Below, in pieces: positions 1 to 8,802 of a stretch of 64,000 nucleotides of DNA (within the stretch, counting starts at the first letter, position 1; the number at the start of each line of letters is the position of its first letter). The position numbers and the translations under genes were made by a program. The stretch is from positions 1,054,001-1,118,000 of the forward strand of contig NZ_JAHWXK010000001.1 in assembly GCF_023091155.1 (NCBI RefSeq), given 5' to 3'. The notes below the pieces were generated by a model that saw only the letters and a program-made list of their open reading frames with translations, was not told the origin of the DNA and ran no database searches. Source of the stretch: Microbacterium sufflavum. GTDB taxonomy: Bacteria > Actinomycetota > Actinomycetes > Actinomycetales > Microbacteriaceae.

Positions 1-587
1 ATGGGGATGAAGACCTCGGACGCTGCGGTGAAGGCGTTGATCGTCAGAAGCCCGAGCGACGGCGGGCAATCGATGATCACGAAGTCCACCGGGTGGTCGA
101 CGAGGTAGTCCTGCAGAGCGCGTCGGAGCCGATGTTCCCGCGCGACCTGTGCCACCAGCTCGATCTCGGCGCCCGCCAGGTGGATGGTGCTCGGAGCACA
201 GAACAGTCGTGGGTTCTCCGGGCTGGGCTGCACGATCTCCGCGAGCGGGAACTCATCGATCAGCACGTCGTACACGCTCGGCGTGTCCGCGTTGTGCGGA
301 ACCCCGAGTGCCGTGGACGCATTCCCCTGGGGGTCGAGGTCGATCACGAGAACCGAGGCACCGAGTCCGGCCAGCGCGGAGGCGATGTTCACCGCACTCG
401 TGGTCTTGCCGACGCCGCCTTTCTGGTTCGACACGGTGAGCACCCGAGTCTCCCCCGTGAACTCCACCTCGACGGCTTCCAGCGCCCTGCGGCGCGCGGA
501 AAGGTCGGCGAGTTCACGCGCGAGGGGCGTATCCATCCCGAACGAGTCGTTCGCCGGTGTCTTTTCGGACTGTTTCACGTGAAACAT
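1..587 (-). CDS. parA: ParA chromosome-partitioning ATPase (partial, C-terminus outside window)
   Basis: Deviant-Walker ParA/Soj ATPase that, with ParB bound at parS, segregates the replicated origin on the nucleoid. The visible 195 residues contain the P-loop VSNQKGGVGKTTSAVN near residue 55, the switch segment VIDLDPQGNAST, and VDFVIIDCPPSLG. I start it at ATG 587 because a GAAAGGAG Shine-Dalgarno lies just upstream; the next in-frame ATG (536) has none. With this start the first six codons (M-F-H-V-K-Q) are written by a parS palindrome. ParB is expected just beyond the window edge. It reads in the same direction as rsmG but is separated from it by a 3.4 kb gene-free island, which is unusual. 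The identification is certain; the start is likely. Confidence 0.93.
   Translation of the reverse strand, partial: MFHVKQSEKTPANDSFGMDTPLARELADLSARRRALEAVEVEFTGETRVLTVSNQKGGVGKTTSAVNIASALAGLGASVLVIDLDPQGNASTALGVPHNADTPSVYDVLIDEFPLAEIVQPSPENPRLFCAPSTIHLAGAEIELVAQVAREHRLRRALQDYLVDHPVDFVIIDCPPSLGLLTINAFTAASEVFIP
571..586. promoter_or_regulatory. parS site 1
   Basis: Perfect 16-bp palindrome TGTTTCACGTGAAACA, the consensus ParB-binding parS of bacteria. It overlaps the first codons of parA, so ParB binding here could also repress parA. Confidence 0.95.
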
Positions 588-976
588 CCACTCCTTTCGG
601 GGCCGCATCCCACTCTAATCGCAGGGACCGACCTCGAACCGCGCACGCCCGTCAGCATCGACGCTGAGCGCACTTCCGTCCGCGGCTCGTGCCGGCCCAC
701 GACCGGCAGCCGCATCGATTCCGGGAGTTCCTCGTCGCAGCGAGCGAGCGCCGCGCGCTCACGGTGCCGCATCGATGACCGCAATCGGTCGTCTGAAACA
801 GCTGCCGGGCCTCCTCGCTCGCGCCGGAGATCCCCGACCAGGCGCATCCAGGATCACGTCTACATGAACCGCCGCGTGAGCTGCCCCCTCAGCACCTCCT
901 CCCCCACCCGCGACGGTTCTTGAAGAAGCCCCGACCTGCCCCCCGGCGAACGCCGCCCCGCATGAGCGCCTTTCAC

Positions 977-992
977 CGTTTCACGTGAAACA
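977..992. promoter_or_regulatory. parS site 2
   Basis: CGTTTCACGTGAAACA, one mismatch from the perfect parS palindrome, in the gene-free island upstream of parA. Confidence 0.92.
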
Positions 993-1244
993 CTGCGCCC
1001 GTTCCGCGGCGTGTTCGGTCCGTCAGCGACCGCGTCGTCTCGCCCTTCATGGCCCCGACCTCGCGGCTCACCCAGCCCTCCCCGCGATCCAGCACACGCG
1101 GTCCCGTCTCCGTCCGGGCTTGCCCCCATCGGGCCAACACCGCATGTCCGCGCATTTCCCTGGTGCGGTCCGTCGTCCACTGCGTCTCGTGAGCCGACGG
1201 ACCTCCGTGTTGTCGGGGCCCGCATGCCTCCACCCTCGGCGCCC

Positions 1245-1770
1245 GCTCTTCCCCACCCCGCTTCGTCCCCACCCCGCTTCTTCCCCAGGCTCGCTTCTTC
1301 CCAACGGCCGCTTCTTACCCAACGGCCGCTTCTTCCCTACGCCCGCCTCCTCCCTACGCCCGCCTCCTCCCTACGCGCGCTTCTTCCCTACGCCCGCCTC
1401 CTCCCTACGCCCGCCTCCTCCCTACGCACGCTTCTTCCCCAGGCTCGCTTCTTCCCTGCGGCCGCTTCGTCCCTGCGGCCGCTTCTCCCCCACGCCCGCT
1501 TCTCCCCCGCGCCCGCTTCTCCCCCGCGCCCGCTTCTGCCCCACGCCCGCTTCTCCCCCACGCCCGCCCCCTCCCTACGCCCGCCTCCTCCCTACGCCCG
1601 CCTCCTCCCTACGCGCGCTTCTTCCCCAGCGGCCGCTTCTTCCCTACGCCCGCCTCCTCCGTACGCCCGCCTCCTCCCTACGCCCGCCTCCTCCCTACGC
1701 CCGCCCCCTCCCTACGCCCGCCTCTTCCCCAGACCCGCCTCCTCCTCACGCCCACCTCCTCCCCCGCATG
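1245..1770. repeat. Degenerate 17-bp tandem repeat tract
   Basis: Roughly 30 head-to-tail copies of a 17-bp unit with consensus CTACGCCCGCCTCCTCC and variants such as CTACGCGCGCTTCTTCC. Because 17 is not a multiple of three, all three forward frames stay open and give the same 17-residue proline-rich period, so the long open frames here are a by-product of the repeat. The complementary strand carries regularly spaced runs of two to three G and might form G-quadruplexes. Repeat edges are approximate. Confidence 0.85.
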
Positions 1771-2371
1771 AACACCACACCTTCGGCGGTCGCGCCCGCT
1801 CGTGCGTCTTGCGCTCACCGACGACTCGCCACCAGCCCGCGACAGCCGGTCGGAGCCCCCCGCTCCTGACTCGGCAGGCCCGCTCATGGCCGTGCAGTCC
1901 CGTCTCCCCGTGCCTCGCCCCACAGCTTCCGGTGCGGAACGGCCCGATTCGGGCAGATGCCCTGCACTCACGGCTCGTGCAGCTGGCCCCGATGTCCCTC
2001 GCCGCACCTGGGCACTCCGCCGACACCGTGCCGCCGCGTGCCACATGCCCTCCACTCCCCCACGCCATCGTCATCCGCACCGCGCACCCACCCCTCACGC
2101 AAGCAAGGCCCGCACGACATCCCCAGCTGAGCCCGGCGGTTCTCTCCGACCGACTCTCATGCTTCTCCCCACCCAGAGGACACCCCGCACGACCCCCCGC
2201 ACCGCACCCACACGTCCCCGACTCCATCGTCATCCGCGCCCTGCCCACCCCTTTCACCTGAGCAACCCTCACGCGCGGAATGCCCCGACCCTGCACGCCC
2301 GCACCACGTCGTCCCACCCGGCCGCCGCACCTCGCGCTCGTCCCTGCCCTCCCCCACCCCCAACCGGGGAA

Positions 2372-2492
2372 CTGTGGACCCCCGGCTCATCGAAGCCCCA
2401 GTACACGGAGCCCTGTGGACACCAGCTCATCGAAGCCTCACCACACGGGTCACTGTCGACCCCAGCTCAGCGAACCCTCAGTACCAGCGGTG
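2372..2492. repeat. Three tandem copies of a 40-bp repeat
   Basis: Units start at about 2372, 2413 and 2453. Each begins CTGTGGAC or CTGTCGAC and continues with a conserved AGCTCATCGAAGCC-like block. They are imperfect and lie within the C-rich island; function unknown. Confidence 0.7.
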
Positions 2493-3317
2493 CAACCACC
2501 CATCGTCTTCCCCTCGTCGGCGCGACGCCGTCACCCCCGGCGCCCATCAGACCTTCCCGTACGACCTTCCCGTTCGATACAGGGACGCCTCGACCCTCGG
2601 CCCGTGACAGCCCCTTTCTGAGGCGCCTCATCTCCCTCATCTGTAGTGCCCCGACTACCGGAGTCCCTGACGCTGCGCGACGTATGCAGCCGCACACTCC
2701 CTCACGCCCTACCGACTGCGCCACCGATCGCCCACACATCTCGAGTCCCCGCCCGTTCCGCTGTGTTTACAAGCGCACCACCGCCCCGTGCCCGGCGCAT
2801 CCGACCTCCCGCCACCCCAAAGCCTTCTCCCCTCCCGGGAGCTGACCACCATGAAGCTCACGCAACATGGCCATCTCCCGCATCGATGACTCCCGGACTC
2901 GGGCTCCTCGTCGTATCCGCTCGGATCATCGGTTGCAGTGTCTTACCGCGGTCAGGCCCGCACCACCCGACATACAGGGCGCTGACGTAAACCTGCGTTC
3001 CCCCGACACCGCTCCTTCTGGGGACACCCAGTGAATCCGCGGCCGCGGAAACTCTCACACGACTCGCCGCGGGAGCAGGATGCGCACCACCCCGCAGGCC
3101 CCATCGGCACCCGCGGCCAGTCCTTCCCTACGATTGCGACCCACCGTCCCGGAGTTCGTCCGCAGCGCACGAACAGCGGTACTCACCCCCTGTATGCCCT
3201 CAGATTTGCTCATCAATCCGCCAGCACCGCGCTGCCCATCGATCTCAACCGAAGGCCGCACTAGGACCACTCGGTCGCGATGCAAGCCACGCCACCGTCA
3301 CCTGCCCGACCTCGCCG

Positions 3318-3333
3318 TGTTTCACGTGAAACA
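3318..3333. promoter_or_regulatory. parS site 3
   Basis: Perfect TGTTTCACGTGAAACA parS palindrome. It forms a pair with the next site, 44 bp away start to start, roughly four helical turns. Confidence 0.95.
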
Positions 3334-3361
3334 TAGCCTCCGCCTGAGGTACTGACTTCGA

Positions 3362-3377
3362 TGTTTCACGTGAAACG
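3362..3377. promoter_or_regulatory. parS site 4
   Basis: TGTTTCACGTGAAACG, a one-mismatch parS. An apparent ATG-TTT-CAC-GTG-AAA-CGG start at this point is only the palindrome and does not open a convincing gene. Confidence 0.93.
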
Positions 3378-3956
3378 GGCTGCCGGCGCGCATCGAACCT
3401 GTAAGGACGTCGGGCACCGGAAGGGCGCGGGCCTGCAACCTCCGGCTGGTGGCACGGTCAACCACATCCCCACCTCGCGAGCCCGCGCCCGGTCAATCAC
3501 CAGCTGCACCGCACACGATGTCGATCCGCCGTGCAACTGCGCTGGGCGTGTGTGTCTAGGAATGCCGCCGTCACACCCCTCACCAACGGCTGACGCTCCG
3601 TCGGCGGTCAGGGATGTGTTCGCATGTCGGGCACCACGTTCTAACCGCGAGGGGAGGACACGTGGCCAGGTGGGGTCTCGCCCCAAACCGGGCGGGACCG
3701 ATCGCAGGCATCGCATCGCGCGACCGCGAGTCGCCGATGTCACGCTCGCCCGACCGGACCGACCGTCGCCGTGCTGTCCGTGTTGGACGCGCTCGGTCAG
3801 ACACGCCGCTCGGCGCGTGACGAAGACACGGCGGCGCCAGGTCATCCCCTGCGGCGAGAGTCGTCCGCTCCCGCACGTCGGATGCAGCCCGCACCCCCCA
3901 GCAACCGCCGAAACTTCCGCGGCATAGCCGTGCCGAGTACGCCTCGTCAGGCCGGA

Positions 3957-3972
3957 TGTTTCACGTGAAACG
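3957..3972. promoter_or_regulatory. parS site 5
   Basis: TGTTTCACGTGAAACG, a one-mismatch parS, a few bases beyond the 3' end of rsmG. It closes the parS-bearing island. Confidence 0.93.
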
Positions 3973-3978
3973 GCGACG

Positions 3979-4644
3979 TCACCGCACGCGCGCACGCACG
4001 ACGCGAGTCGTCTCGGGAAGCACTCCCTCGCCGAGGACTTCTACCCGCACGTCGGAAAGGCGGTACTTCTTGATCTGCTTCTGCGCAGCCTCGATCTCGT
4101 TCGCCGCGTTCGCACCCTTGAGCAGGGCGAGTTCCCCTCCGTCACGGACCAGCGGAGCTGTGAGGGGAAGGAGAGTCCGAAGCGCGCTCACGGCGCGAGC
4201 GGTCACGACGTCGAATCCATCGCCCGCCTTCACGTCTTCCGCGCGCGACCGCAGCACCGTGACGTTGTCGAGTCCCAGAGCCGCGACCTGCTCGTTCAAC
4301 CAGGTGATCCGGCGTTCCATCGGCTCGACCAGTGTCCAGGTGACATCCGGTCGCGCGATCGCCAGGACCAGACCAGGGAGCCCGGCGCCCGACCCGATGT
4401 CCGCCACGGTGCCGTGGAAGAGGGGCGCGGCGATCGCGCTGTTCAGAATGTGACGGGTCCACAACCGCGGGAGTTCGAGGGGTCCGATCAGGCCCCGCTC
4501 CTCACCCTCACGAGCAAGAGCGGCCGTGAACTGTCGCGCGACGTCGATACGGTCGCCGAAGAGTTCAGCGGCGACGGCCGGCTCTGCTTCGACCACACCG
4601 GTTTCGGGTGCGCCGGGTTCGGTGGACGAGTCCGACGCCGCCAT
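3979..4644 (-). CDS. rsmG: 16S rRNA (guanine527-N7)-methyltransferase RsmG
   Basis: Rossmann SAM-dependent methyltransferase (formerly GidB) that makes m7G527 in helix 18 of 16S rRNA; loss in other bacteria gives low-level streptomycin resistance. The 221-residue protein shows the GidB signature, with PRLWTRHILNSAIAAPL before the SAM loop VADIGSGAGLPGLVLA and VTARAVSALRTLLPL further on. The start at ATG 4644 overlaps the stop codon of jag in a TGATG arrangement, implying translational coupling; a GTG one codon upstream is less likely. It is the last gene of the rightmost part of the rpmH-rnpA-yidD-yidC-jag-rsmG string, and a parS site lies just past its stop. Confidence 0.96.
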   Translation of the reverse strand: MAASDSSTEPGAPETGVVEAEPAVAAELFGDRIDVARQFTAALAREGEERGLIGPLELPRLWTRHILNSAIAAPLFHGTVADIGSGAGLPGLVLAIARPDVTWTLVEPMERRITWLNEQVAALGLDNVTVLRSRAEDVKAGDGFDVVTARAVSALRTLLPLTAPLVRDGGELALLKGANAANEIEAAQKQIKKYRLSDVRVEVLGEGVLPETTRVVRARVR

Positions 4645-5135
4645 CACCGACGACGCAACACGGTGTGGCGGTCCGCGCCCTCACCGTACGACTCGGAGAC
4701 GAGGCCGCGGTCGGCAGCGATGTCGTGCACCAGCTTCCGCTCGTAGCTCGACATCGAGGGAAGCGACGCCTGCGACGACCCCTCGTCGAGCTTCGCGGCC
4801 GCGGCGTCGACCAGCGTTTCGAGCTGCCGACGCCGGGTGTCGCGCGAACCACCGATATCGAGGATCAGCCGGGAGAACGAACCGGTCTTGTTCTGCACCG
4901 CCAGTCGAGTGAGCTCCTGCAGCGCCTGGACCGTGTCAGGTGCAGAGAGCACGGACAGTCCATCGCCCTCGGCCTCCACCGACACATAGGCGCGGCCCTG
5001 ACGCACATCGAGGTTCAAATCGCCGTCGATGTCGGCGATGTCGAGCAGCTCTTCGAGGTAGTCGGCGGCGACGTCGCCCTCGAGCTCCAGCTGCGCCACC
5101 GTCGGCTCCGTGCTCCCGGTCACGACCTCGCTCAT
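4644..5135 (-). CDS. jag: Jag/KhpB-type KH-R3H RNA-binding protein
   Basis: Single-stranded nucleic-acid-binding protein of the SpoIIIJ-associated Jag family (KhpB/EloR in firmicutes, where it partners KhpA and affects cell elongation). The 163-residue protein has an acidic N-terminal stretch, a KH-like region around residues 40-95 ending LILDIGGSRDTRRRQLE, and a C-terminal R3H domain with SSYERKLVHDIAADRGL. It lacks the long Jag-N domain, as is usual for actinobacterial versions. Its start overlaps the yidC stop by 4 bp (ATGA) and its stop overlaps the rsmG start, so the three genes are translated as a coupled unit. Confidence 0.93.
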   Translation of the reverse strand: MSEVVTGSTEPTVAQLELEGDVAADYLEELLDIADIDGDLNLDVRQGRAYVSVEAEGDGLSVLSAPDTVQALQELTRLAVQNKTGSFSRLILDIGGSRDTRRRQLETLVDAAAAKLDEGSSQASLPSMSSYERKLVHDIAADRGLVSESYGEGADRHTVLRRR

Positions 5136-6202
5136 GAACCGCTTCCCTTCTTCTTCGCCCGCTTCTTACCCACGGGCTGCTGACGCTTCGGTGCCTCTGC
5201 CTTGGCCTTCTCGGCCTCCTCGAGCAGACGCTGCTGCTCGGCCTCGTACACCGACATCGGCACCACCTTGCCCGACGAATCGATGGCCTTGCCCTTGCGC
5301 GCCAGGCGTTCCTCGCGGGCCTTCGCCGCCTCAGAACCCGGGGTCGGCATCTCACGGATGACGAGGAACTGCTGCCCCATGGTCCACAGGTTGGAGATGA
5401 ACCAGTACACGACGACGCCGAGCGGGAAGAAGACGCCCGAGAAGATGAAGCCCAGCGGCAGCACGTAGAGCATGATCTTCTGCATCTGATACGCCTGGCC
5501 GGTCTTGGCCTCGGGCGACAGGTTCTTGGAGATGATCTGCAGCTGCGTGAAGAACTGCGACCCGATCATGAGCACCACGAGCGTGACCAGGATGATGATG
5601 GCCGTCGTGTTCTGCGCATCGATCGCGTTGCCCAGCGTCTCGTGCAACGAGGCGACGCCGAAGAGCTTCGCGTCGTAGAACTCCTTCGTCAGCTCGGGGC
5701 TGAGGAGACCGACACCGCCGATGTTGTCTCGCGCGTGCTTGCTGACATCGCTCAGCACGCTGTAGAGCGAGAAGAAGATCGGCATCTGCACGAGGAGCGG
5801 CAGGCAGCTCGACATCGGCGTCGTGCCGTGCTTCTTGTACAGCGCCATCGTCTCGCGGCTCATGGCCTCGCGAGAGAGCTGATCCTTCTTCCCGCGATAC
5901 TTCTCCTGAACTTTTCGCAGTTCAGGAGCAATTTCCATCATCTTTCGCTGGCTCTTGATCTGCTTCACGAAGAGCGGGATCAGCGCCGCGCGCACCACCA
6001 CGACGAGGCCGACGATCGACAGCACCCACGTGATACCGGAGGCTGCCGGAAGGCCGACGGCCGTCAGCAGCCAGTGCCAGGCGACCAGGATGAGCTCGAC
6101 GACCCACTTCAGCGGCCAGAGGATCGTGCCGAGCAGGTCGAACCCGCCGGCAGCCGGTTCGGGGCTGGGGGTGGTGCTGGCGAGCAGGAGGTCAAGACCC
6201 AC
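5132..6202 (-). CDS. yidC: YidC/Oxa1 membrane protein insertase
   Basis: Inserts and folds membrane proteins alone or with SecYEG. The 356-residue protein has about five membrane segments: residues 28-48, then the conserved WVLSIVGLVVVVRAALIPLF segment with its hydrophilic-groove arginine, and later ones including IIILVTLVVLMIGSQFF and LYVLPLGFIFSGVFFPLGVVVYWF. The family signature KKHGTTPMSSCLPLLVQMPIFFSLY is present. The C-terminal tail is long, K/E/A-rich and very basic (GKKRAKKKGSGS), which suits ribosome contact in species without a long periplasmic domain. It lies 3 bp after yidD and is 4-bp coupled to jag. Confidence 0.96.
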   Translation of the reverse strand: MGLDLLLASTTPSPEPAAGGFDLLGTILWPLKWVVELILVAWHWLLTAVGLPAASGITWVLSIVGLVVVVRAALIPLFVKQIKSQRKMMEIAPELRKVQEKYRGKKDQLSREAMSRETMALYKKHGTTPMSSCLPLLVQMPIFFSLYSVLSDVSKHARDNIGGVGLLSPELTKEFYDAKLFGVASLHETLGNAIDAQNTTAIIILVTLVVLMIGSQFFTQLQIISKNLSPEAKTGQAYQMQKIMLYVLPLGFIFSGVFFPLGVVVYWFISNLWTMGQQFLVIREMPTPGSEAAKAREERLARKGKAIDSSGKVVPMSVYEAEQQRLLEEAEKAKAEAPKRQQPVGKKRAKKKGSGS

Positions 6203-6205
6203 CGG

Positions 6206-6556
6206 TCAGTCCTTTCGGGAGGGAACGACGAAACCATGGGAGGTCAGGTCGTAGCGGAAGTGTTGGTGCGGCGTGACGTCGTCGACGCCTCCGCTGGTCC
6301 AGGGATTGCAGCGGAGGATGCGCCACGCGGAGAGCAGGGCTCCGCGCACGGCACCGTGCTGCTGCACCGCACCTACAGCGTAGGCGGAACAGGAGGGGTA
6401 GTACGCACAGACATCGCCATAGAGCGGGGAGATGACCTTGCGGTACCCGGACAGGAAGGCGATGACCGCGTTCCGCGGGAGCAGCGGGATGCTGCGCACG
6501 ATGTCGCGTCCGCGCATCTCCCCGGTCCCGACCGACGAGGCGGGAAGCGCGGTCAT
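6206..6556 (-). CDS. yidD: Membrane protein insertion efficiency factor YidD
   Basis: Small amphipathic membrane-associated protein that helps YidC-dependent insertion. The 116 residues carry the family hallmark GYRKVISPLYGDVCAYYPSCSAYAVGAVQQHG with its three cysteines, followed by WRILRCNPWTSGGVDDV. I start it at ATG 6556 (MTALPASS) because this overlaps the rnpA stop as ATGA; a longer in-frame start inside rnpA is less plausible. It sits between rnpA and yidC as in most bacteria. Confidence 0.95.
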   Translation of the reverse strand: MTALPASSVGTGEMRGRDIVRSIPLLPRNAVIAFLSGYRKVISPLYGDVCAYYPSCSAYAVGAVQQHGAVRGALLSAWRILRCNPWTSGGVDDVTPHQHFRYDLTSHGFVVPSRKD

Positions 6557-6903
6557 GAGGAGACCTCGCTCGGAGCCAGACGCTGCAGGCACCTCTCGAC
6601 GTCGGTGCGCAGCTCGGCGAACGACGCCACGGAGGATGCAGGAAGGGCACGGATGACGACATCCGTGCCCTGAGGAACACGCGGGAGCGCCTCCGCGCAG
6701 ACGGCTTTCAGACGCCGACGCACGGTATTGCGCACCACAGCGGTGCCCACCTGCTTGCTGATGATGAAACCGAACCGCGGCTCACGCCGCTCACCCGTCG
6801 ACAGGATCGAGGTGATGACGCGCGCCCCGCCACAACGCGATCCGCGTCGAACGACCATCCGGTAGTCGCTCCCGCGGGTCAGACGGAACGGGCGGGCGAG
6901 CAC
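6553..6903 (-). CDS. rnpA: Ribonuclease P protein component
   Basis: Protein subunit that binds RNase P RNA and helps recognise the 5' leader of pre-tRNA. The 116-residue basic protein has RLTRGSDYRMVVRRGSR near the N-terminus and the RNR-type signature GTAVVRNTVRRRLKAVC in the middle. It starts with GTG at 6903, 6 bp after the rpmH stop, and overlaps yidD by 4 bp. It should be co-transcribed from the rpmH promoter. Confidence 0.96.
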   Translation of the reverse strand: MLARPFRLTRGSDYRMVVRRGSRCGGARVITSILSTGERREPRFGFIISKQVGTAVVRNTVRRRLKAVCAEALPRVPQGTDVVIRALPASSVASFAELRTDVERCLQRLAPSEVSS

Positions 6904-6909
6904 GGCTGC

Positions 6910-7047
6910 TTACGCAGAGAGCTCGGTGCGGCCCTTCGCGCGGCGTGCCGACAGGATGGCACGGCCGGCGCGGGTACGCATGCGAGCACGGAAACCGTGC
7001 TTCTTGGCGCGACGACGGTTGTTGGGCTGGAAGGTGCGCTTGCTCAT
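6910..7047 (-). CDS. rpmH: Large-subunit ribosomal protein bL34
   Basis: 45-residue basic protein beginning [19 protein letters not shown], the near-universal bL34 opening, and ending GRTELSA. It is the first gene of the leftward rpmH-rnpA-yidD-yidC-jag-rsmG operon, divergent from dnaA in the standard origin arrangement. Confidence 0.98.
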   Translation of the reverse strand: MSKRTFQPNNRRRAKKHGFRARMRTRAGRAILSARRAKGRTELSA

Positions 7048-7132
7048 GAGATCACTCCGGGAATGCTGCCACCGGATTCACTTCGACCGGAGACATGGGG
7101 AACTGCCCAAAAAGGCATAAGTCAACCGACTA

Positions 7133-7161
7133 AGGGTACGTCTTGGCGGCGCACAGGGCAA
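7133..7161 (-). promoter_or_regulatory. rpmH operon promoter
   Basis: On the minus strand a TTGCCC -35 (7156-7161) and a TACCCT -10 (7133-7138) are separated by exactly 17 bp. This leaves a leader of about 80 nt before rpmH. Confidence 0.7.
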
Positions 7162-7207
7162 ATTAGCGCCCTGCGACGCTCGAGTCCTCTCGCGAACCGC
7201 ACAGCCA

Positions 7208-7316
7208 TTATCCACAACCCGGACGCGCCCGATGCGCACAACACGCCCCCGTGTTTTCAAGGGCAGGTTGCCGTTCGTGGCCGGTGTGACTACCGTGGCA
7301 TCCGAAGTTATCCACA
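7208..7316 (+). promoter_or_regulatory. dnaA promoter with two DnaA boxes
   Basis: Perfect TTATCCACA boxes lie at 7208-7216 and 7308-7316. Between them is a -35 TTGCCG (7268-7273) and a -10 TACCGT (7291-7296) with a 17-bp spacer. The second box sits just downstream of the expected start of transcription, the classic layout for DnaA autorepression. The regulation is inferred from other bacteria. Confidence 0.78.
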
Positions 7317-7362
7317 GGGGCACGGCACGTCGACCGCGACCCGAACCGTCGTCCGGAGCACC

Positions 7363-8751
7363 ATGTCCTCACCAGCCCAGCCCGACGTCCCGATCTGGAC
7401 CACGGTGCAGGAGCTGCTGGAAGCCGACGATCGCGTCACTCCTCAGCTGCAGGGGTTCCTGAGCCTCGCCGTCCCGGCGGGAGTGATGGCCGCGACGCTG
7501 TATCTCGAGGTGCCGAACGATCTGACCGCCGCGCAGATCAACAAGCGTCTCCGGCTGCCGATCATGGAAGCACTCGCCCACATCGGCGACGAGGTCACGT
7601 CGTACCGGGTCGTGGTGAACCACGAACTGGCCGATCAGCCGACCGCGCCGATCGCCGTCGCCGACTTCGGTCGCCAGGAGCAGCCGCGCGAGTCGCCGAT
7701 GGAGCAGCCGACGCAGCTGCGCCACGAGTCACGGCTGAACCCGAAGTACACCTTCGACAACTTCGTCATCGGCCAGTCCAACCGCTTCGCCCACGCCGCC
7801 GCGGTCGCCGTCGCCGAAGCACCGGCCAAGGCATACAACCCTCTGTTCATCTACGGCGACTCCGGACTCGGCAAGACCCACCTCCTTCACGCGATCGGCG
7901 ACTACGCCCAGTCGCTCTACGCCGGCGTGAAGGTGCGCTACGTGTCCAGCGAGGAGTTCACGAACGATTTCATCAACTCGATCGCGAACAACCGGGGTGC
8001 CGCCTTCCAGGCCCGGTACCGCGATGTCGACATCCTCCTGATCGACGACATCCAGTTCCTCCAGGGCCGTGCCGAGACGCAGGAGGCGTTCTTCCACACG
8101 TTCAACACGCTGCACGACCACAACAAGCAGGTCGTGATCACGAGCGACGTGGCACCGAAGCACCTGACCGGTTTCGAAGATCGCATGCGCAGCCGCTTCG
8201 AGTGGGGACTGATCACCGACGTCCAGGCGCCCGACCTCGAGACCCGTATCGCGATCCTGCGCAAGAAGGCGCAGAGCGAGGCGCTCCACATCCCCGACGA
8301 GGTGCTGGAGTACATCGCCACCGTGGTGTCGTCCAACATCCGTGAGCTCGAGGGTGCGCTGATCCGTGTCTCGGCGTTCGCCAGCCTCAACCGTTCCGCG
8401 CTCGACATCTCGCTGGCGCAGACCGTGCTTCGCGACATCATCGACACGGCGGAAGACAACATCATCTCGCCGACCGACATCATCACGGCGACCGCCCAGT
8501 ACTTCAAGCTCACGGTCGACGACCTCTATGGCTCCAGCCGGTCGCAGCAGATCGCGACCGCCCGGCAAATCGCCATGTATCTGTGCCGTGAGCGCACGAG
8601 CCTCTCTCTGCCGAAGATCGGGCAGCTGTTCGGAAACCGGGATCACACCACGGTCATGTATGCGTACAAGAAGATCAGTGAGCTCATGAAGGAGCGCCGC
8701 TCGATCTACAACCAGGTCACGGAGATCACCACGCAGCTCGGCCGTCGCTGA
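7363..8751 (+). CDS. dnaA: Chromosomal replication initiator DnaA
   Basis: AAA+ ATPase that binds DnaA boxes, melts oriC and loads the helicase. The 462 residues start at ATG 7363 ([10 protein letters not shown]), with a GGAG ribosome site upstream. Domain I covers about residues 1-90, followed by a short linker. The AAA+ core has Walker [10 protein letters not shown] at about 165 and Walker B LLIDDIQF at about 224. The C-terminal domain IV has the DnaA-box helix-turn-helix signature [15 protein letters not shown]. The domain II linker is short compared with Streptomyces DnaA, as is typical of Microbacteriaceae. A terminator follows within 45 bp. Confidence 0.98.
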   Translation: MSSPAQPDVPIWTTVQELLEADDRVTPQLQGFLSLAVPAGVMAATLYLEVPNDLTAAQINKRLRLPIMEALAHIGDEVTSYRVVVNHELADQPTAPIAVADFGRQEQPRESPMEQPTQLRHESRLNPKYTFDNFVIGQSNRFAHAAAVAVAEAPAKAYNPLFIYGDSGLGKTHLLHAIGDYAQSLYAGVKVRYVSSEEFTNDFINSIANNRGAAFQARYRDVDILLIDDIQFLQGRAETQEAFFHTFNTLHDHNKQVVITSDVAPKHLTGFEDRMRSRFEWGLITDVQAPDLETRIAILRKKAQSEALHIPDEVLEYIATVVSSNIRELEGALIRVSAFASLNRSALDISLAQTVLRDIIDTAEDNIISPTDIITATAQYFKLTVDDLYGSSRSQQIATARQIAMYLCRERTSLSLPKIGQLFGNRDHTTVMYAYKKISELMKERRSIYNQVTEITTQLGRR

Positions 8752-8762
8752 CGGAACCGGAG

Positions 8763-8795
8763 GAAGGGCGTCGTCCGTCGAGGACGGCGCCCTTC
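8763..8795 (+). terminator. dnaA terminator
   Basis: A 14-bp stem (GAAGGGCGTCGTCC with GGACGGCGCCCTTC, one G-U pair) with a 5-nt loop, followed by a T-containing stretch. It separates dnaA from the dnaN promoter. Confidence 0.8.
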
Positions 8796-8802
8796 GTCGT
8801 TC

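Larger units (their letters stand above)
588..3956. other. parS-bearing gene-free island, C-rich on + strand
   Basis: About 3.4 kb between rsmG and parA, where related genomes usually have a short spacer. Open frames exist on both strands, but their translations are R/P/S/A-rich, lack domains and have no convincing ribosome binding sites; I see no real gene. From about 1000 to 3300 the + strand is strikingly richer in C than G. It holds a 17-bp tandem-repeat tract (about 1245-1770), a three-copy 40-bp repeat (2372-2492) and five parS sites in or at its edges. It may be a ParB loading/spreading platform or a decayed gene region. Both readings are inference. Confidence 0.7.

Noticed and set aside
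985-2261. Long proline/serine/alanine-rich open frames in the C-rich island
   Set aside because: They arise from a 17-bp repeat that keeps every frame open; no ribosome site, no domain, same peptide in several frames.
3361-4453. Two open frames starting MFHVKR
   Set aside because: The start is the parS palindrome itself (ATG-TTT-CAC-GTG-AAA-CGG). One frame is antisense to rsmG, the other has no gene-like composition.
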